DNA of 64,000 nucleotides, from positions 136,164,180 to 136,228,179 of the forward strand of contig CM035806.1 of the NCBI GenBank assembly GCA_020466095.1, in the 5' to 3' direction. Position numbers and translations under genes: made by a program. Source of the DNA: Chlorops oryzae. Its lineage: Eukaryota > Arthropoda > Insecta > Diptera > Chloropidae. Below the pieces are notes generated by a model, which was not told the DNA's origin, did no database searches, and saw only the letters and a program-made list of their open reading frames with translations. This document shows positions 11,352-23,077 of the stretch, one piece after another. Each line of letters opens with the position of its first letter. Positions within the stretch are counted from its first letter, which is position 1.

Positions 11352-12024
11352 AGATTTTCAAGTCAAAAAGAGATTATCCTCCTAAACATACACACGCGTA
11401 ATCGTTCGCTCTAAATGAAAACGTTTCTCATACGCAGGGCTGTGCCACTTCGAATTGAAGTTTCAATTCTCTGCTTCAATGATTTTTAAAATCGAACTGG
11501 AAAAACTGAACAAACACTTCAAATGAAAAATAAGAAAAACAAGGATTGAGCAGTCCCAAAAGCAGCAAAGATTGAAATTTTTTTTAACGTAAATTTCAAC
11601 GCTCCCAAATGGACGAATTAACAGTCAAACATCGATAAATCGAATTTCTATAATAACTCGAATCAATTCGAAATAAAACAAAAGCTTTTAGAAAAAAAAT
11701 TATCATTTTTTCTTCCAAAAATTCTTTAGACAATTCCCGATTCGAGCTATGGAAGTTTGACTGTGTTTAAGTGAGTACTTAGTATTTATGTAAATTGCAT
11801 GACGGCTACGCTTTTGGAGGGAGGTAAACTCTGTAAAAAGAATGAATTTCCATATAAAATCTTCCAGATGAATAACAAAATCGTAAAATTCGCTTCTTAT
11901 ATGCTAATTCACGCTAAGACGCTCTCGTCCCCGACTATCTACGATTTGAAGTCGAAGAACGACACTGCGTATACGCAACGGTGCGTGCAAGCAAATGTCC
12001 CATTACGTATACGTCAAATCATAT

Positions 12025-12741
12025 TTATAACCGATACACTCTGTGTCGAGGGTATATCGCGTTTGTGTGGTTGTGTGCAACATCCACAACCAGTTGAGAT
12101 AGACCATACAAAATATATATAGAAATGATCAGCGTCACAAGGAGATTCCGTCGGTCTGTATACAGTTTTCATAGCGAAGGAGTTGAGCTATCTTGATGCA
12201 ATTCGGTATGCTTGCTCATTAGTAGGGACATGAGTAAGAACAAGTTCGAGAATGGAACCGATCGGACCATTTTTAGGGGTACCTCCAGTACTAGGGTCTG
12301 TTACAAAAGACACAAAAACTGGTCTAAAATTGAAGTTTTTCAACATATTTTGATGAAATTTGATATGTGAACATGTTTCAAGGCAAGTAATACGATTTCC
12401 AAAAATTGGAAAAGTGGGCGTGACAGAAGGGCGTTTTTCGAAAATTGTCTTCTACACCAGAAATTCAAATGCGATTTGAACGAAAGTTGGCACGTATGCT
12501 TCCTTTGTAGCCATTAACATCATCCCCAAAAATATTCTTGATCGGTTCATTATTAAGGGTACCTCCAATACTAGGTTCTGTCCCAAAAATCACAAAAACT
12601 GCCCGAAAATCGGACATTTTCAAAATATTTGAATGAAGTTTGGAATTTAAGCCTCCGAATAGAATTCAAAAAATTCGAAAAATTGGGCGTGGCAAAGGGA
12701 CAGTTTTCATACAGAAATTAAATAACACCCTTACTTGTTTT
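12025..12741 (-). mobile_element. DINE-1/Helentron-like non-autonomous element, copy 1
   Basis: The left end holds the stem-loop ACACTCTGTGT followed by GAGGGTATATCGCG. The interior carries AGACCATACAAAATATATAT, GAAATGATCAGCGTCAC and repeated GTACCTCCA-GTACTAGGG blocks, and the right end reads ACACCCTTACTTGTTTT. These features are shared with copies at 21188, 24346 and 19081. The overall layout and vocabulary resemble INE-1/DINE-1 elements of flies, which are non-autonomous relatives of Helentrons. It carries no gene. Confidence 0.65.
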
Positions 12742-13449
12742 ATAGAATATATGTAGCTATAATGAGATTTATGGATACTAGATTCAAAAATTTTACTAGC
12801 ACACGCTTCTTTGATCCAGATAAACAGCTGTTTATTTTATTTTCATTTATTATTTACTTATTAATGAATAAATAAACAAACGGATTTCAAATCGAATTAG
12901 TGTGAAGTGCAAAGAATTTCTTGGAAGCTGCTTGGGAGAAAAAAGGCATTAAACACCTAGCGATTTCATGGTCAGTTGGTCTGTGCCAGTTGCATTACCA
13001 TGGTTGCATTCTAGTAAAAAGGTAGTTCGCGACACAGAGCGAGAGAGAGGGAGAGAGAGATAGGGAAGGATCAGCGGAGGCACATAGCCCATTCAGGCAT
13101 ATAGCAAGATACAACAGGTGTTTTTCGAAAGGCTGTGAAAGTTCTCGTCGTTTTGCACTTCATGAAATTGTAAGGTTTCATGAATCTCTTTCGATTCAAT
13201 GGAAATGTTCAACGGCAAAGCAGACAACATCGTCGGAACGTCAAGAGCACTAGAGGATTGAAGGGAATTAACCGTACGTGTAAAATAACTTCAAAAGGAC
13301 ATCATTAGTCGCATTGAAAGGTCGCATATGTACTTAAAAGTTTTGTGTCTTTTGTTTGTATTTCCATAGAAAAAGATAATTCGAGATTATTAATGCTGCG
13401 TCGTAGGATGCTAAAATGTTGCCTCTATACGAGACGGGAACTCATTAAA

Positions 13450-13641
13450 GGGCAATTCCACGAGTACGGTCCCACCCGTGACACTCACTTTTGTGGTTTC
13501 AGTTCATAATAATTGAAAAAAGGACGTGATTCTCAAGGATCTAAAATTTGTAAAACGTTTAACAATCGTTAGGCACTGAAATTTCACAATTTGTGCTCAG
13601 AATGGCTGTCACGGGTGGGACAGTATCTCGTGGAATTGCCC
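13450..13641. mobile_element. 192-bp MITE with ~36-bp inverted repeats
   Basis: The left end GGGCAATTCCACGAG-T-ACGG and CCCACCCGTGACA are matched in reverse complement at the right end (TGTCACGGGTGGGACAG ... CTCGTGGAATTGCCC). TAAAG-like bases flank both ends but the target duplication is not certain. A decayed half copy occurs at 39379-39450. Confidence 0.75.
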
Positions 13642-15237
13642 TAAAGCAATTTTCTTCTGGTTTTTTTTCCTCTTTTCTCTTTCTCTTTTATTTTTCCAAA
13701 AAGTCTTTTTAATGACTGCTAATAAGTGAATATTTATGTATATTTACATTCACGAATTCAAGACGTAGGTATACAAAGTAATCGGTAGGGCTTTTTTTTT
13801 TTTTTTTTTTTTGGTGCCAAGCAGAGTTGCTTGGTAGCTTTCCTTTGAAATGAAATTAAAGTGGAGTAAAGTGGGAAGTTTTCTTTGGAGCTCCGTTGAG
13901 TGAACAAAACGAATAATATATTTTAATTTTTAAACATCCTAAAGTTAAGAGAATGAAATCGTTTGCTGATAAAAACTAACCGAAAATATTGAGTTATCGA
14001 ACTTCAACTGATCATGCTCAAAATGGAAAAAATTTAAAATGATGGGGTAAAGTAAATGCTCCCATTTATCCTGTATTTCGCAGGATTATGCTATTTTTTA
14101 AAGAGAAATCCTGCCAGAAATTCAAACCTGTATTTATCAATGAAAATCCTGTAAAATACATAATTTATCATGTGTTCATGCAAATAAGCGTTTTAACAAT
14201 TTTCAGCTCATGACAACTGTCAATTTTCAACAAAAAAATCAACTTAACGCTGAATCTCATACCCAAAAGCGGAATTTTTCCGTTGGCTAAAAGACCAGCC
14301 TGATATGCTCCGAGCCCATAACATTGAAATAGATCCAGACGAAGAAATGATTGATGATGAAGGCAAACCAATGACCACCAATGAATAAACCATGTATTTT
14401 TCACTTTTTTTTTTTACAAGAATACCAGTGTTTTATTAATTCAATAAAATCCTGCGAAAATCTTGTTTTCGAAAAAAATACATCCTGTTTTTTTAAACAA
14501 TTTTCGCATGTTTTTCCTGTATTTGAAGAAAAAAAATCTGGGAGCATTAGGTAAAGTGGAAACTTTACGAAACCTTAAAACACAAATCTTGAATCAAATA
14601 AATGAAATCTTTATCTAAATCATAGACGGTTCAAAGAATATCTACACCCAAAGAGTAAATATGAAAAGTAAAAAATTTTTGAAAATATCAAATTTTTATA
14701 AACCCTATGAGAATTATGAAACAGAACCAGCTGGATTTATAAATCAAAATGTATGAGAATAGAGCTTTGTAAAATTTTTTCAATTTTTTTCCTATGGTTA
14801 GAAATGATTTCATAACATTTGGATGCAAAATGACGCTTCATTGGCGATTTTTTACATTTCCCTCTATACCCCCACAAGTCATTTTGCAAAAATGTGAGCG
14901 TAATTTTTTTACAATGCATAAATGACACGAAATTCTTTTGGATTATTAAAATTAATGCTATAAAGATTACTTTGAGCGTAACAACAATCGGTTTATTTCG
15001 GAAAACAGTCAAAAAAAAAATTAATGTGCAAACTTGGGAAATTGAAATTTTGAAATCACTTAAAAATTTTGACAATGCACGCTCCGGAATACCATAAAGA
15101 TTCATTTCGTGGTAGCTAATAGCCGTCAGTAGGGCATGATAACTGTACTTTGATAGTTTGCCCGGGAAGTGCCATTTCCCATTTTACCCCACTTTCCCCT
15201 ATATAAATTTCAATGATGTCTTTTTTCTCGCATTCGA

Positions 15238-15315
15238 ATCCCCTTGTGTGGGATTTGAAACCTCGGAACGCTCGTTTTCTAGTCCTGTGCTCCACCCATC
15301 GACACCGTGTTTGCC
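15238..15315 (-). repeat. tRNA-derived SINE fragment
   Basis: The minus strand shows GTCGATGGGTGGAGCACAGG (A-box side), ACTAGAAAACGAG, then GAGGTTTCAAATCCCACAC (B box GGTTTCAAATCC). The same module lies on the plus strand at 27262-27340. Acceptor arms do not pair, so it is a SINE head. Confidence 0.6.
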
Positions 15316-15704
15316 AAATCAAAAGTCCAAGCTTTTTTTTTTTCGTTTATATACCTATACCTACATACATGTACGTAGCTTTAAATTAAAAAAAAAAAAA
15401 ATTTGTTCTTCAACTCCATTAAATTCATTTTGGAGTCTTATATTGAGTGAAATAAGTTTAACAAAGCAACAGGTTGAATAATCATATTTCAATCCCCTAC
15501 GTTGGAGTCGCCCAACTGAGCCCCTACGGCCAAATTGCACATATGAGCAGCTCTGCTGCCTGCGAGCAAGCCGCACGACGATAGAATTTCGTGAGACGAA
15601 AGAAAAGGAAATTTTTTTTTACTTCCGAGTATGACTGCGATACTTTTTCGTTTAAATTTTTTCTCTGCTCGTTTCGAGCAGTTAAGTTGATCAACACTAC
15701 CCTA

Positions 15705-15905
15705 CGTGACTAATTAGCATTGCTCTATATTTTGTTATTGCACTTCCACTACAACTCGCTTTTGAAACATATTTAAGAGTCATTTTCGCTCCTTCTTTTA
15801 AACGTGAATCTAATCAATCGGTTTTAATGATCAAGGGGGCTCAATAAGAACTCGTAGGTATATGAAACTTCTTGCAAAACCGTCTTCCAAATGCTAGCTG
15901 GGTTT
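15705..15905 (-). mobile_element. Terminal part of a CCCAGCTAGCATTT-tipped element
   Basis: On the minus strand it starts CCCAGCTAGCATTTGGAAGA and continues with ACTCTTAAATATGTTTCAAA and ATAGAGCAAT, then CACGTAGG. The same order is found on the plus strand at 25556-25757. Only one end is present here. Confidence 0.6.
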
Positions 15906-15985
15906 GAGCTTTGATGAAAGGCTTTTAAAAAAAAATATTCACTTGAGTGAGAGCCGAATTTATCATCATTTTGATCTTTTATAAT

Positions 15986-16752
15986 TACGCTGTGGTAGTC
16001 GAAAAAAAGACAATACCGAATTTAACGGTTTCCCCCTATTTCGGGCACGAGGAATCGAACTGGATCATTAGTTTTTTGAGTTATCGGTACGCCTTCATGG
16101 GAATTTTTTTTTTACCACTTTTTTGCCCATATCTCGTATGATTCATGGAGAATTTGTTCGGTTATTTTTAAGCTAACATCTTAAAATGTACTCTTTCCCA
16201 TGATCTCCATGTATGAATTTGAGTTCGGTATTCTAAGCTAACATCAAAATGTACTCTGAGATATGCCAAGTACTTCTTCCCAAAACACCGTTATGATAAA
16301 ATGCCGAATTAGGGAGCTATACCCTACTACTATTTACTACTATTTTATATACTATTTTGTTAGTATTTTAAATATTTCGAAGTATACATTCAGGGATTTT
16401 TCATATAAAAAATAAAACAATTTTAAAAAATTTTAGATGATTTTTGAGTTTTAAATGGGTATAGCTCCCTAATTCGGCATTTTATCATAACGGTGTTTTG
16501 GGAAGAAGTACTTAGCATATCTCAGAGTACATTTTGGTGTTAGCTTAGAATACCGAACTTCAACTCATACATAGATGTTGGCCCAAAGGTGGTCAAAAAA
16601 ACTTTAAAAAAATTAAATTTTTGCATGAAGGCGTACCGATAACTCAAAAAACTAATGATTCAGTTCGATTCCTCGTGCCGGAAATAGGGGGAAACCGTTG
16701 AATTCGGTTTTGTCTTTTAAAATTTTTGAAAAAACTATCACAGTGTTATTAA
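15986..16752. mobile_element. Palindromic MITE with ~300-bp arms
   Basis: The arm 16006-16325 is repeated as reverse complement at 16450-16725 with over 90 percent identity over long stretches (for example CCTCGTGCC-GAAATAGGGGG and GGTATAGCTCCCTAATTCGG). The outer ends ACGCTGTGGTAGT and ACTATCACAGTGT may be the tips. The centre is a short ACTATTTACTAC loop. No coding capacity. Confidence 0.8.
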
Positions 16753-17179
16753 AAAAAAAAGTGTATTTATACATATATGTTTTAAGGTGCTTTAAAAAGA
16801 AAATATTCCTAGGAATTCTTTTTTTTTTTTTTGTGGGGAATTTATGGAATATTTTCGGGCAAATTAAACTATACTTGATGACTTATTTTTTTTTATAATT
16901 TGAATTTTTCAAAATTTTCTAAAAAAAAATTACACTTTGAAGTTTGTTCTTTTGATTGCACTCAGTTAGAGGCATGGTTGAGTTAAATGGATTTAAAGAA
17001 GAAAATTATTTGAAAATAAAAATTTTTCATTTTAAATTATAAATTTCAAAATATAAAGTAGAAAATATTCGTCAATTTTTCCGTTACGAGAAACTTAATG
17101 TTATTTTGAATTATGGATTTTTTTTATTTTTTTTTTTTTATTTTTTGAAAGTATAGAAAACTTTGAGCAAGACGAATGA

Positions 17180-17550
17180 GAGTTTGATGCCGGCGCTCGA
17201 AACTAGCGATGTAGATGGCTGCGATTGAACTGGCTGAACTGATAGACGGAATCGAAACGGATCGGCTGAGTTAGGGCCGAAGTAGAGCAGTTGAAGGCGT
17301 CGCTTCCGAATATTTCGTGTTGTTGAACGCGCAGTCTTTTTAACACTGAAATCATCAGGCGGCTTTCGTTCGATTTTGTGCTTTACGATTTTCCTTTCGC
17401 GCTCTGTTCTATGCTTTCCCTTTTTCCACGTTCTCCGCGTTCTGCCATATCCACCATCCTCCACCGGCGTGGCTTTTCGTTGTTACCAATGAATAGAAAA
17501 TTCCTTTCATCTTTATAGCGTCGGTGTGTCGCTATCATTACCGACGCTAC
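17180..17550. promoter_or_regulatory. GC-richer, CpG-containing segment; possible promoter region
   Basis: Base composition rises well above the flanks and CpG dinucleotides are frequent. A perfect 10-base stem (TAGCGTCGGT / ACCGACGCTA, loop of 14) lies at 17517-17550, followed by GTTAC repeats and a CT array at 17766-17826. Fly promoters often have this make-up with GAGA-factor sites. No TATA box or exon was established. The 108-codon minus frame across it has no recognisable domain. Confidence 0.2.
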
Positions 17551-17569
17551 AATACATACGTTTCATTAC

Positions 17570-17612
17570 GTTGCGTTACGTTACGTTACGTTACGTTTCG
17601 CTACTTGGCGTT
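17570..17612. repeat. GTTAC short tandem repeat
   Basis: About eight imperfect units of the pentamer GTTAC (with GTTGC and GTTTC variants). Confidence 0.8.
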
Positions 17613-17764
17613 GCGTTGAGTTATGCTACGTTTAAGTTTGTATATTTGAATAAAATGCGACTTAAGAAAGAGTTTTTTTTTTTTTTTTGTAGTTATCGCA
17701 TTTTCTGTTTTTATTTCTGTATTCTTAGCACTTTTTTTCGATTTTGTTGCGCTCACCTTCCCCC

Positions 17765-17765
<1 letters not shown>

Positions 17766-17802
<37 letters not shown>

Positions 17803-17826
17803 TCTCTCTCTCTCTCTTTCTCTCTA
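17766..17826. repeat. CT microsatellite
   Basis: An almost pure CT dinucleotide run, reading GA on the minus strand. Such runs can bind GAGA factor in flies. Nothing here proves regulatory use. Confidence 0.9.
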
Positions 17827-17994
17827 GAAAAGTTGTTCTACGGCATAACTCTAAGTGCCTTTTCTGTTTCCTTTCACTGGTCTTCTACGTAAACAAATTT
17901 CTCAATTGTTGTGGTGGCACGTGATTTTCGGACCGCCATCGCTTTTGTTGCCAATTCAGTTCGATCGTATCGAGTTGCTGTTTTTTTGTTTTTC

Positions 17995-18590
17995 ATTTGC
18001 CGCTGCAGAGGTCAAGCTTTTTCATTTGGAAACATTTGTGGCAGGTAAAATTGAAGGAAAAAAATGATCCACTCAGGGAGGAGAAAACCAGTTGGCAGCC
18101 ATAAAGTAAAGTTTCCATCCTGCCTTCAATAACGACGAGCCAACAAACCTCTTGAAATATTCCTATTAGCAGGGCCGTTTTTAGGCATAGGCTACATAGC
18201 CTATGGGCCCGCACACAGGGGCCCGCACCACAAAATGGTATTGCCTTTTGGTTTTTCACTGCACAAACAAAATGTTTGAATAGCAGTGCCCTTTTTTTTT
18301 TTTTGCTACTCTAGCGGGCCCGAACCACAGCCACAGTCTAGGGGCCCAAAAGGCCTAGAAACCGCCCTGCCTACTAGTTATATTGGATTATATCGTTTTT
18401 ATTTTTTTGCATACAAATTTTGGTTGAAAGCTTTTTATTCCTCTAAGTTTTTAAATTTATTTAAATGATATCGTATTATCTTCTTTTTCGAAAAAAAAAA
18501 AAATGAAAAAAAAAATTGACGCTCGCCTAACCGGGGATTTGAACCCGCCGACATGGAATTTTTAGGCAATCTCTCTATTTTTAAAAAGAA
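17995..18590 (+). repeat. SINE-like family, copy 1 (with hAT insertion)
   Basis: The body (GGCAGGTAAAATTGAAGG ... GATCCACTCAG-GAGGAGAAAA ... CATCCTGCCTTCAATAACGA) matches copies at 55016 and 58990. The right end at 18518-18575 holds, on the minus strand, a tRNA-like B box (GGGTTCAAATCC). In copy 2 the left end holds a plus-strand tRNA-like head, so the full family appears to carry tRNA-like sequence at both ends in opposite orientation. A 200-bp hAT MITE is inserted at 18170. Confidence 0.65.
18170..18369. mobile_element. 200-bp hAT-type MITE
   Basis: Tips are CAGGGCCGTTTTTAGGCATA and its imperfect complement CCTAGAAACCGCCCTG, with GGGCCC blocks inside each arm. It is flanked by CCTATTAG and CCTACTAG, an 8-base target duplication with one change, as hAT elements make. 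The same insertion with the same flanks is at 55243-55461, so it predates duplication of the host SINE. Confidence 0.85.
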
Positions 18591-18741
18591 TTCCTTCTTA
18601 TTTTTAGAAGGAATCATTTTAGTTTTACAGTATACAGTGCAGTATATCAATTATTTTTGTTCAATGACTGCATTGATGAAAGGAAACACAGATGGGAGCC
18701 CCAACCGCTTACTGCCAATGTCCCTTTATGTTAAATATAAT

Positions 18742-19080
18742 GCAGGTTTTACACAAACATGAACCGACAGTGAAATAATAATCCTACCGTAGTGTATGAT
18801 TCTGTTTGAAAAACACTAATTACGAATAAGAGAAAGGGAATGCAAGAGTTAACTCTTACAAGTAATGCAGCGCAGATGTTGCGTGTAGTCTAGGTTCGAC
18901 TTGCTTACCCCTTCGCGGCAAGGTAATGCAGAATGGAGTCGTTATCCCCTACCGCCTAGGACATCGAAATGTTAAATGTAATGCTGGTTTTATATGGGAG
19001 GTAATGGATTCTGGAATGGATGTTCATTAACTCAGAATCAATGCGACATCAATGAAGAATGCATTACGTTCGCTGCTGGG
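18742..19080 (+). repeat. Right-hand part of CCCAGCAGC-tipped element, copy 1
   Basis: The segment is almost identical to 56360-56720, including AAGAGTTAACTCTTACAAG, CTAGGTTCGACTTGCTTACC and the end CGTTCGCTGCTGGG, which is the reverse complement of the element tip CCCAGCAGCGAACG. The left tip is not found near this copy, so it is truncated or rearranged. Confidence 0.65.
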
Positions 19081-19775
19081 AATGAAATACCCCACACAGC
19101 CACAAATGTTTAAAAAGTTTTTAAACACTCCCATGTACCAGCTATTGTTAAATTTCTTTATGAAAACCGCCCCTTTTCCACGCCCCCTTTTGCATATTTT
19201 TTGAATTCTAATCGGAGGTTTAATTATCAAATTCTAAATTTCATTGAAATATATCGGAAAAGTCCGATTTTGGGATTTTTGTGACAGACTCTAGTACTGG
19301 AGGTACCCCTTAAAATAGTCCGATCGGGTCCATTCTCATCCCCGCCAACATGCATACCAAATTTTATCAACATATGAGTCGTTCAGTGGACAAAGGGAAT
19401 GAGTCCAAAAATTTTAAATGCAGAAAAACGACCGAACAGTTGACGTTGACTTTAAAAACTAGTTGTTAGAATAAAACGTAAAACTATAATTGCAAAATTA
19501 AGTATCCACGCTTAATCTCAAAAACGCCATAAATGGACTCATTCCCTTTATCCACTTAACGACTCATATCTGAACTCCTTCGATAAGAAAACTGTATACA
19601 GACAAACAGACAGACAGACAAACAGAAAATCAGACAAACAGACATAGCTGAATCCAATCTCCTGATGACGCTGATCATTTGTACATATATATTTTGTATG
19701 ATCTATCTCGACTGGTTACACACAACCACACAAACGCAATATATCCTCGACATAGAGTGTGCTGGGTATAATAAA
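19081..19775 (+). mobile_element. DINE-1/Helentron-like element, copy 2, 5' truncated
   Basis: It shares AAAACCGCCCC, CACGCCC, GACAGACTCTAGTACTGGAG, CTCCTTCGATAAGAAAACTG, the CAGACAGACAG run, GATGACGCTGATCATTTG and the terminal GACATAGAGTGTGCTGGGTA with the other copies. The tip region with GTCAGGCGAGCCTGAC is missing. A 192-bp MITE interrupts it at 19375. Confidence 0.65.
19375..19566. mobile_element. 192-bp MITE inside DINE copy 2, TA target
   Basis: Ends TGAGTCGTTCAGTGGACAAA and its near complement (TTATCCACTTAACGACTCA) are flanked by TA on both sides. The other DINE copies (for example 21896-21920) run through this point without it, giving an empty site. TA targets are typical of Tc1/mariner elements. 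Confidence 0.8.
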
Positions 19776-20229
19776 TCTGGATTTTTCACACCCTCAGCTA
19801 TATGATTTTGGAGTCGCTGAATTCGATTTTGAGATCTATAAAGTTCCAGCGGGGCTAGGTTGAACCATATGCTCAAAAAATAAGCCGAAAAACATCTCTC
19901 AAATTTGCTTCTTTGGGGTTCTGGCTAAATCTGAAGCCGATGGAGGAAGATCAATGGCTGTTAACGCGAAGACCCAGGGCTTAAATAAGCTCGAAACATT
20001 TTTACTTTGCCACCTCTTGAGAAGCAAGACCGAAATATGGCCGAGAAATTTGATTTTGTTTCTTTCTTGGCTTCTTTGCAAAGTGTGTCTTGTTTTTTTT
20101 TTTTTTTTTTTTCAAAAACGTATTTTTTGTAGAACTTATGGAATGCCAATGGCATATCTTTAGGCGCACAAGACCTATACTTGAAACTTATAATTATATA
20201 ACTTCTCTACTGCGAAATTGTGCATCTAC

Positions 20230-20830
20230 AGCGCTCCACCAAGATCAATCTAATGATGGGCATTAAATGGTAATGCCATCAAAGCTTGGATCTTTGATTT
20301 TCCTACTTCTGTGCGGTGAAAGGAGGAGATCAGAGGAACAGAAGAATTAAAAAACAAAGAAAGACGAGAATCGAATAAGCCTAGCAACGTTAGATGTCCT
20401 TCGAATTCTTCGAAATGATTCACTTGGGACTGTCTGCCCGAATGACTGCCACATTTTGGCAACAAATTAAGCCTCGACCACGTAGACCCGCGTGGAGCTT
20501 TTGATTTGATACGCCCGCTTTTCCAATGCAGCATACGACGAGCAGAGATACGAACAGAGAAAGCGGAGAGCGGATGGTCCTTTCAGCCCACGCTAGGCGC
20601 CTCAGAAAACAATCGAAATTGAAAAAGAAAAATTTCCGTGACCTTGCGTTTGTTGATTGGCACACAACGCATTCGCTATGGATATGACCTTCCCGAATAT
20701 ACATATGTATGTACAATATCTGCGCAGCGGCCCAAGACGACCGACTTGTAAAGCAGTCGTCGTTAGTACAAAAGAGAGACCGGCAGTGTTTGCGAGCAAA
20801 AAGACGAAAACCTAAGAAAAATTTTTTTAT
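20230..20830. other. GC-richer unassigned segment
   Basis: Composition is richer in G and C than the surroundings, with words such as ACGACGAGCAGAGATACG, but no exon with splice sites, tRNA-like sequence or repeat family could be supported. It might be a regulatory or untranslated region. Confidence 0.2.
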
Positions 20831-21187
20831 TTTTTTAATAACAAAAGCAAGAATGTTTTAAAAGATGGAAGCAAAACATGCAGGAAATGAAAGAGAAAAC
20901 AGAAAATGGAAAATGAACAATTTAACCCAAACAATATACGCAATGAAAGCATTACTCCCACCCCCTCACAGGTCACTTGGCACCTCTTGGCATCTTAAGC
21001 GAATTCTCGTGGCAAGAAAAGTTCTTTAAGCGAACGAACGCGATTACGAAAACGAAACCGAAAAGAGAAACGCAAAACATCCGAAAAGGCAAAAAAGGCG
21101 AACAAAAAATGGCGTCTGCGCAATACAATTTAACAGCATGTGGTAGCCGGAGCAAAACAAAAACGCGGATAACACAACATAATGAAA

Positions 21188-22108
21188 AACAAGTAAGGGC
21201 GTAATAGTCAGGCGAGCCTGACAATAAAATATCCGAAAAAAACATACATGTTTAACATAAATCACTTTTAAAACACGCGCAGAAAACAGAACCATTAAGA
21301 ACCAATATTCAAGAGGTATTAAGGCCATAAGGAGCCCCGTATACCGAATTTTGTTCAAATTCTTTACGAAAACCGCCCCTTTGCCACACCCACTTCCCAA
21401 AATTGTTTTAATTCTAATGGGAGGCTTAAATATACGCTAAAACTCTAAATTTCATTTAAATATTTCGAAAAAGTCCAATTTTGTGGCAGTTTTGGGGATT
21501 TTTGTGACAGACCCTAGTACTGGAGGTACCCTTAATAATGGACCGATCAAGGTTTAACAAATTTCCCAAATTTTTTGGGAGGATGTTTATGGCTACAAAG
21601 GAAGCATAAGTGCCAAATTTCGTTCAAGTCCCATTTGAATTTCGGGTGTAGGGGACAATTTTCGAAAAACGACCTTATGCCACGCCCACTTTTCCAATTT
21701 TTCAAAATCATATTACTTGCCTTTAAACATGTTCAAATATCAAGTTTCATCAAAATATCTTGAAAAACTTCGATTTTAGAGCAGTTTTTTAGATTTTCGT
21801 AACAGACCCTAGTATTGGAGGTACCCCTAAAAATGGTCCGATCGGGTCCATTCTCGAACTTGTTCTTACTCATGTCCCCATGAGCACGCATACCAAATTT
21901 CGTCAAGATAGCTCAACTCCTTCGATAAGAAAACTGTATACAAATAGACGGACAGACAGACGGACAGACGGACATGACTAAATAGAATCTCCTGGTGACG
22001 CTGATCATTTCTATATATATTTTGTATGGTCTATCTCGACTGATTCTGGGTGTTACACAAAATCACACAAACGCAATATACCCTCGACACAGAGTGTGTC
22101 GGGTATAA
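21188..22108 (+). mobile_element. DINE-1/Helentron-like element, near full length
   Basis: It starts ACAAGTAAGGGCGTAATA, then GTCAGGCGAGCCTGAC (a 7-base stem), and ends with GACACAGAGTGTGTC (6-base stem) plus GGGTATAAAA. Between are CCACGCCCAC, GGAGGTACCC repeats, CTCCTTCGATAAGAAAACTG, the GACAGACGGACAG run and GGTGACGCTGATCATTTC. A 3' hairpin and lack of inverted ends suit Helitron/Helentron derivatives. There is no protein-coding gene. Confidence 0.7.
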
Positions 22109-22113
22109 AAATA

Positions 22114-22512
22114 AGGCTGTTATAGTTAAACGAGCCCAACAACATAATACCAGCAAAACATAAAGAACTGTCTAGTTTTATTTGAAAACAGGCCCCAAGG
22201 ACACACCCACTAAAACGAATTTATTATAATAGAAGTTATCTCAAGCCCATTCTCATTATTTCTTGATCTTCCTTATGTCTCCGCCAATATGCACTAAAAA
22301 CTGCATATACTTAGGTAGCTGAATACTTTCGATAAGAAAATTGTATACGGACCGACAGGCAGGCAGACAGACAGACAGACCGGCGGACATGGTTTAAACA
22401 ATTCCCCTGGCTCCCCTCATAATTTCTATACGTACCTTTGTCGGATGGTTCGACACCCTACACACGAATGCACAAACTAAATATACCCCTGACACAGGAA
22501 GTGTCGCATATG
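22114..22512 (+). mobile_element. Diverged, internally deleted DINE-like copy in tandem
   Basis: GTTATAGTTAAACGAGCC corresponds to GTTATAGTCAGGCGAGCC of the full copy, and the segment ends with CCCCTGACACAGGAAGTGTC, the degenerate 3' hairpin. It follows the full copy after only a few bases, in the same orientation. Head-to-tail arrays are known for Helitron-type elements. Confidence 0.55.
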
Positions 22513-23077
22513 AAGATCAAAACGGCCAGAGACATTTTTTTATGTCAAAACCCATCGAATGGGCGATATACCAGTGTATGTATGGTACTTGGTACAAATA
22601 AGCCGTATGGTCTAATAAGCCCTAAATATAGCACGATAAAGCCTGTAAAAATATGTTTACATCAAAAATACTTACAACACCCATAGACGATAGTCCCACG
22701 ACTTGGAAAACAGCGTACGAGAGGCCCACCCGCGCTCACAGCGACGTCAGTGGTCGATCGTTTGTGATTGGCAAGAATTTTCATGCTTGATCTTATTTTG
22801 CCGTAATTTCTATCGATATATTATAATATATAATGCGTTACTTTTTGATGTTTTGTTTCAAGTAAAGTGAAGGGATGACAAAATAACTCATTGAAAAGAT
22901 AACAATGATTTGAAATTGTGAGTTTTTGAAAAGGCAAATTAAATATTCCTTATAACATTTATGAAGTAGAATTTACTAAATGAAGCCTGCTTTTAAAATA
23001 AACCTCATACGTTGACCCTGGGCCTGCATAAAATAATTTGATTCTTTCATGTTAAGTAATAATTTTGAGAAAGACGG

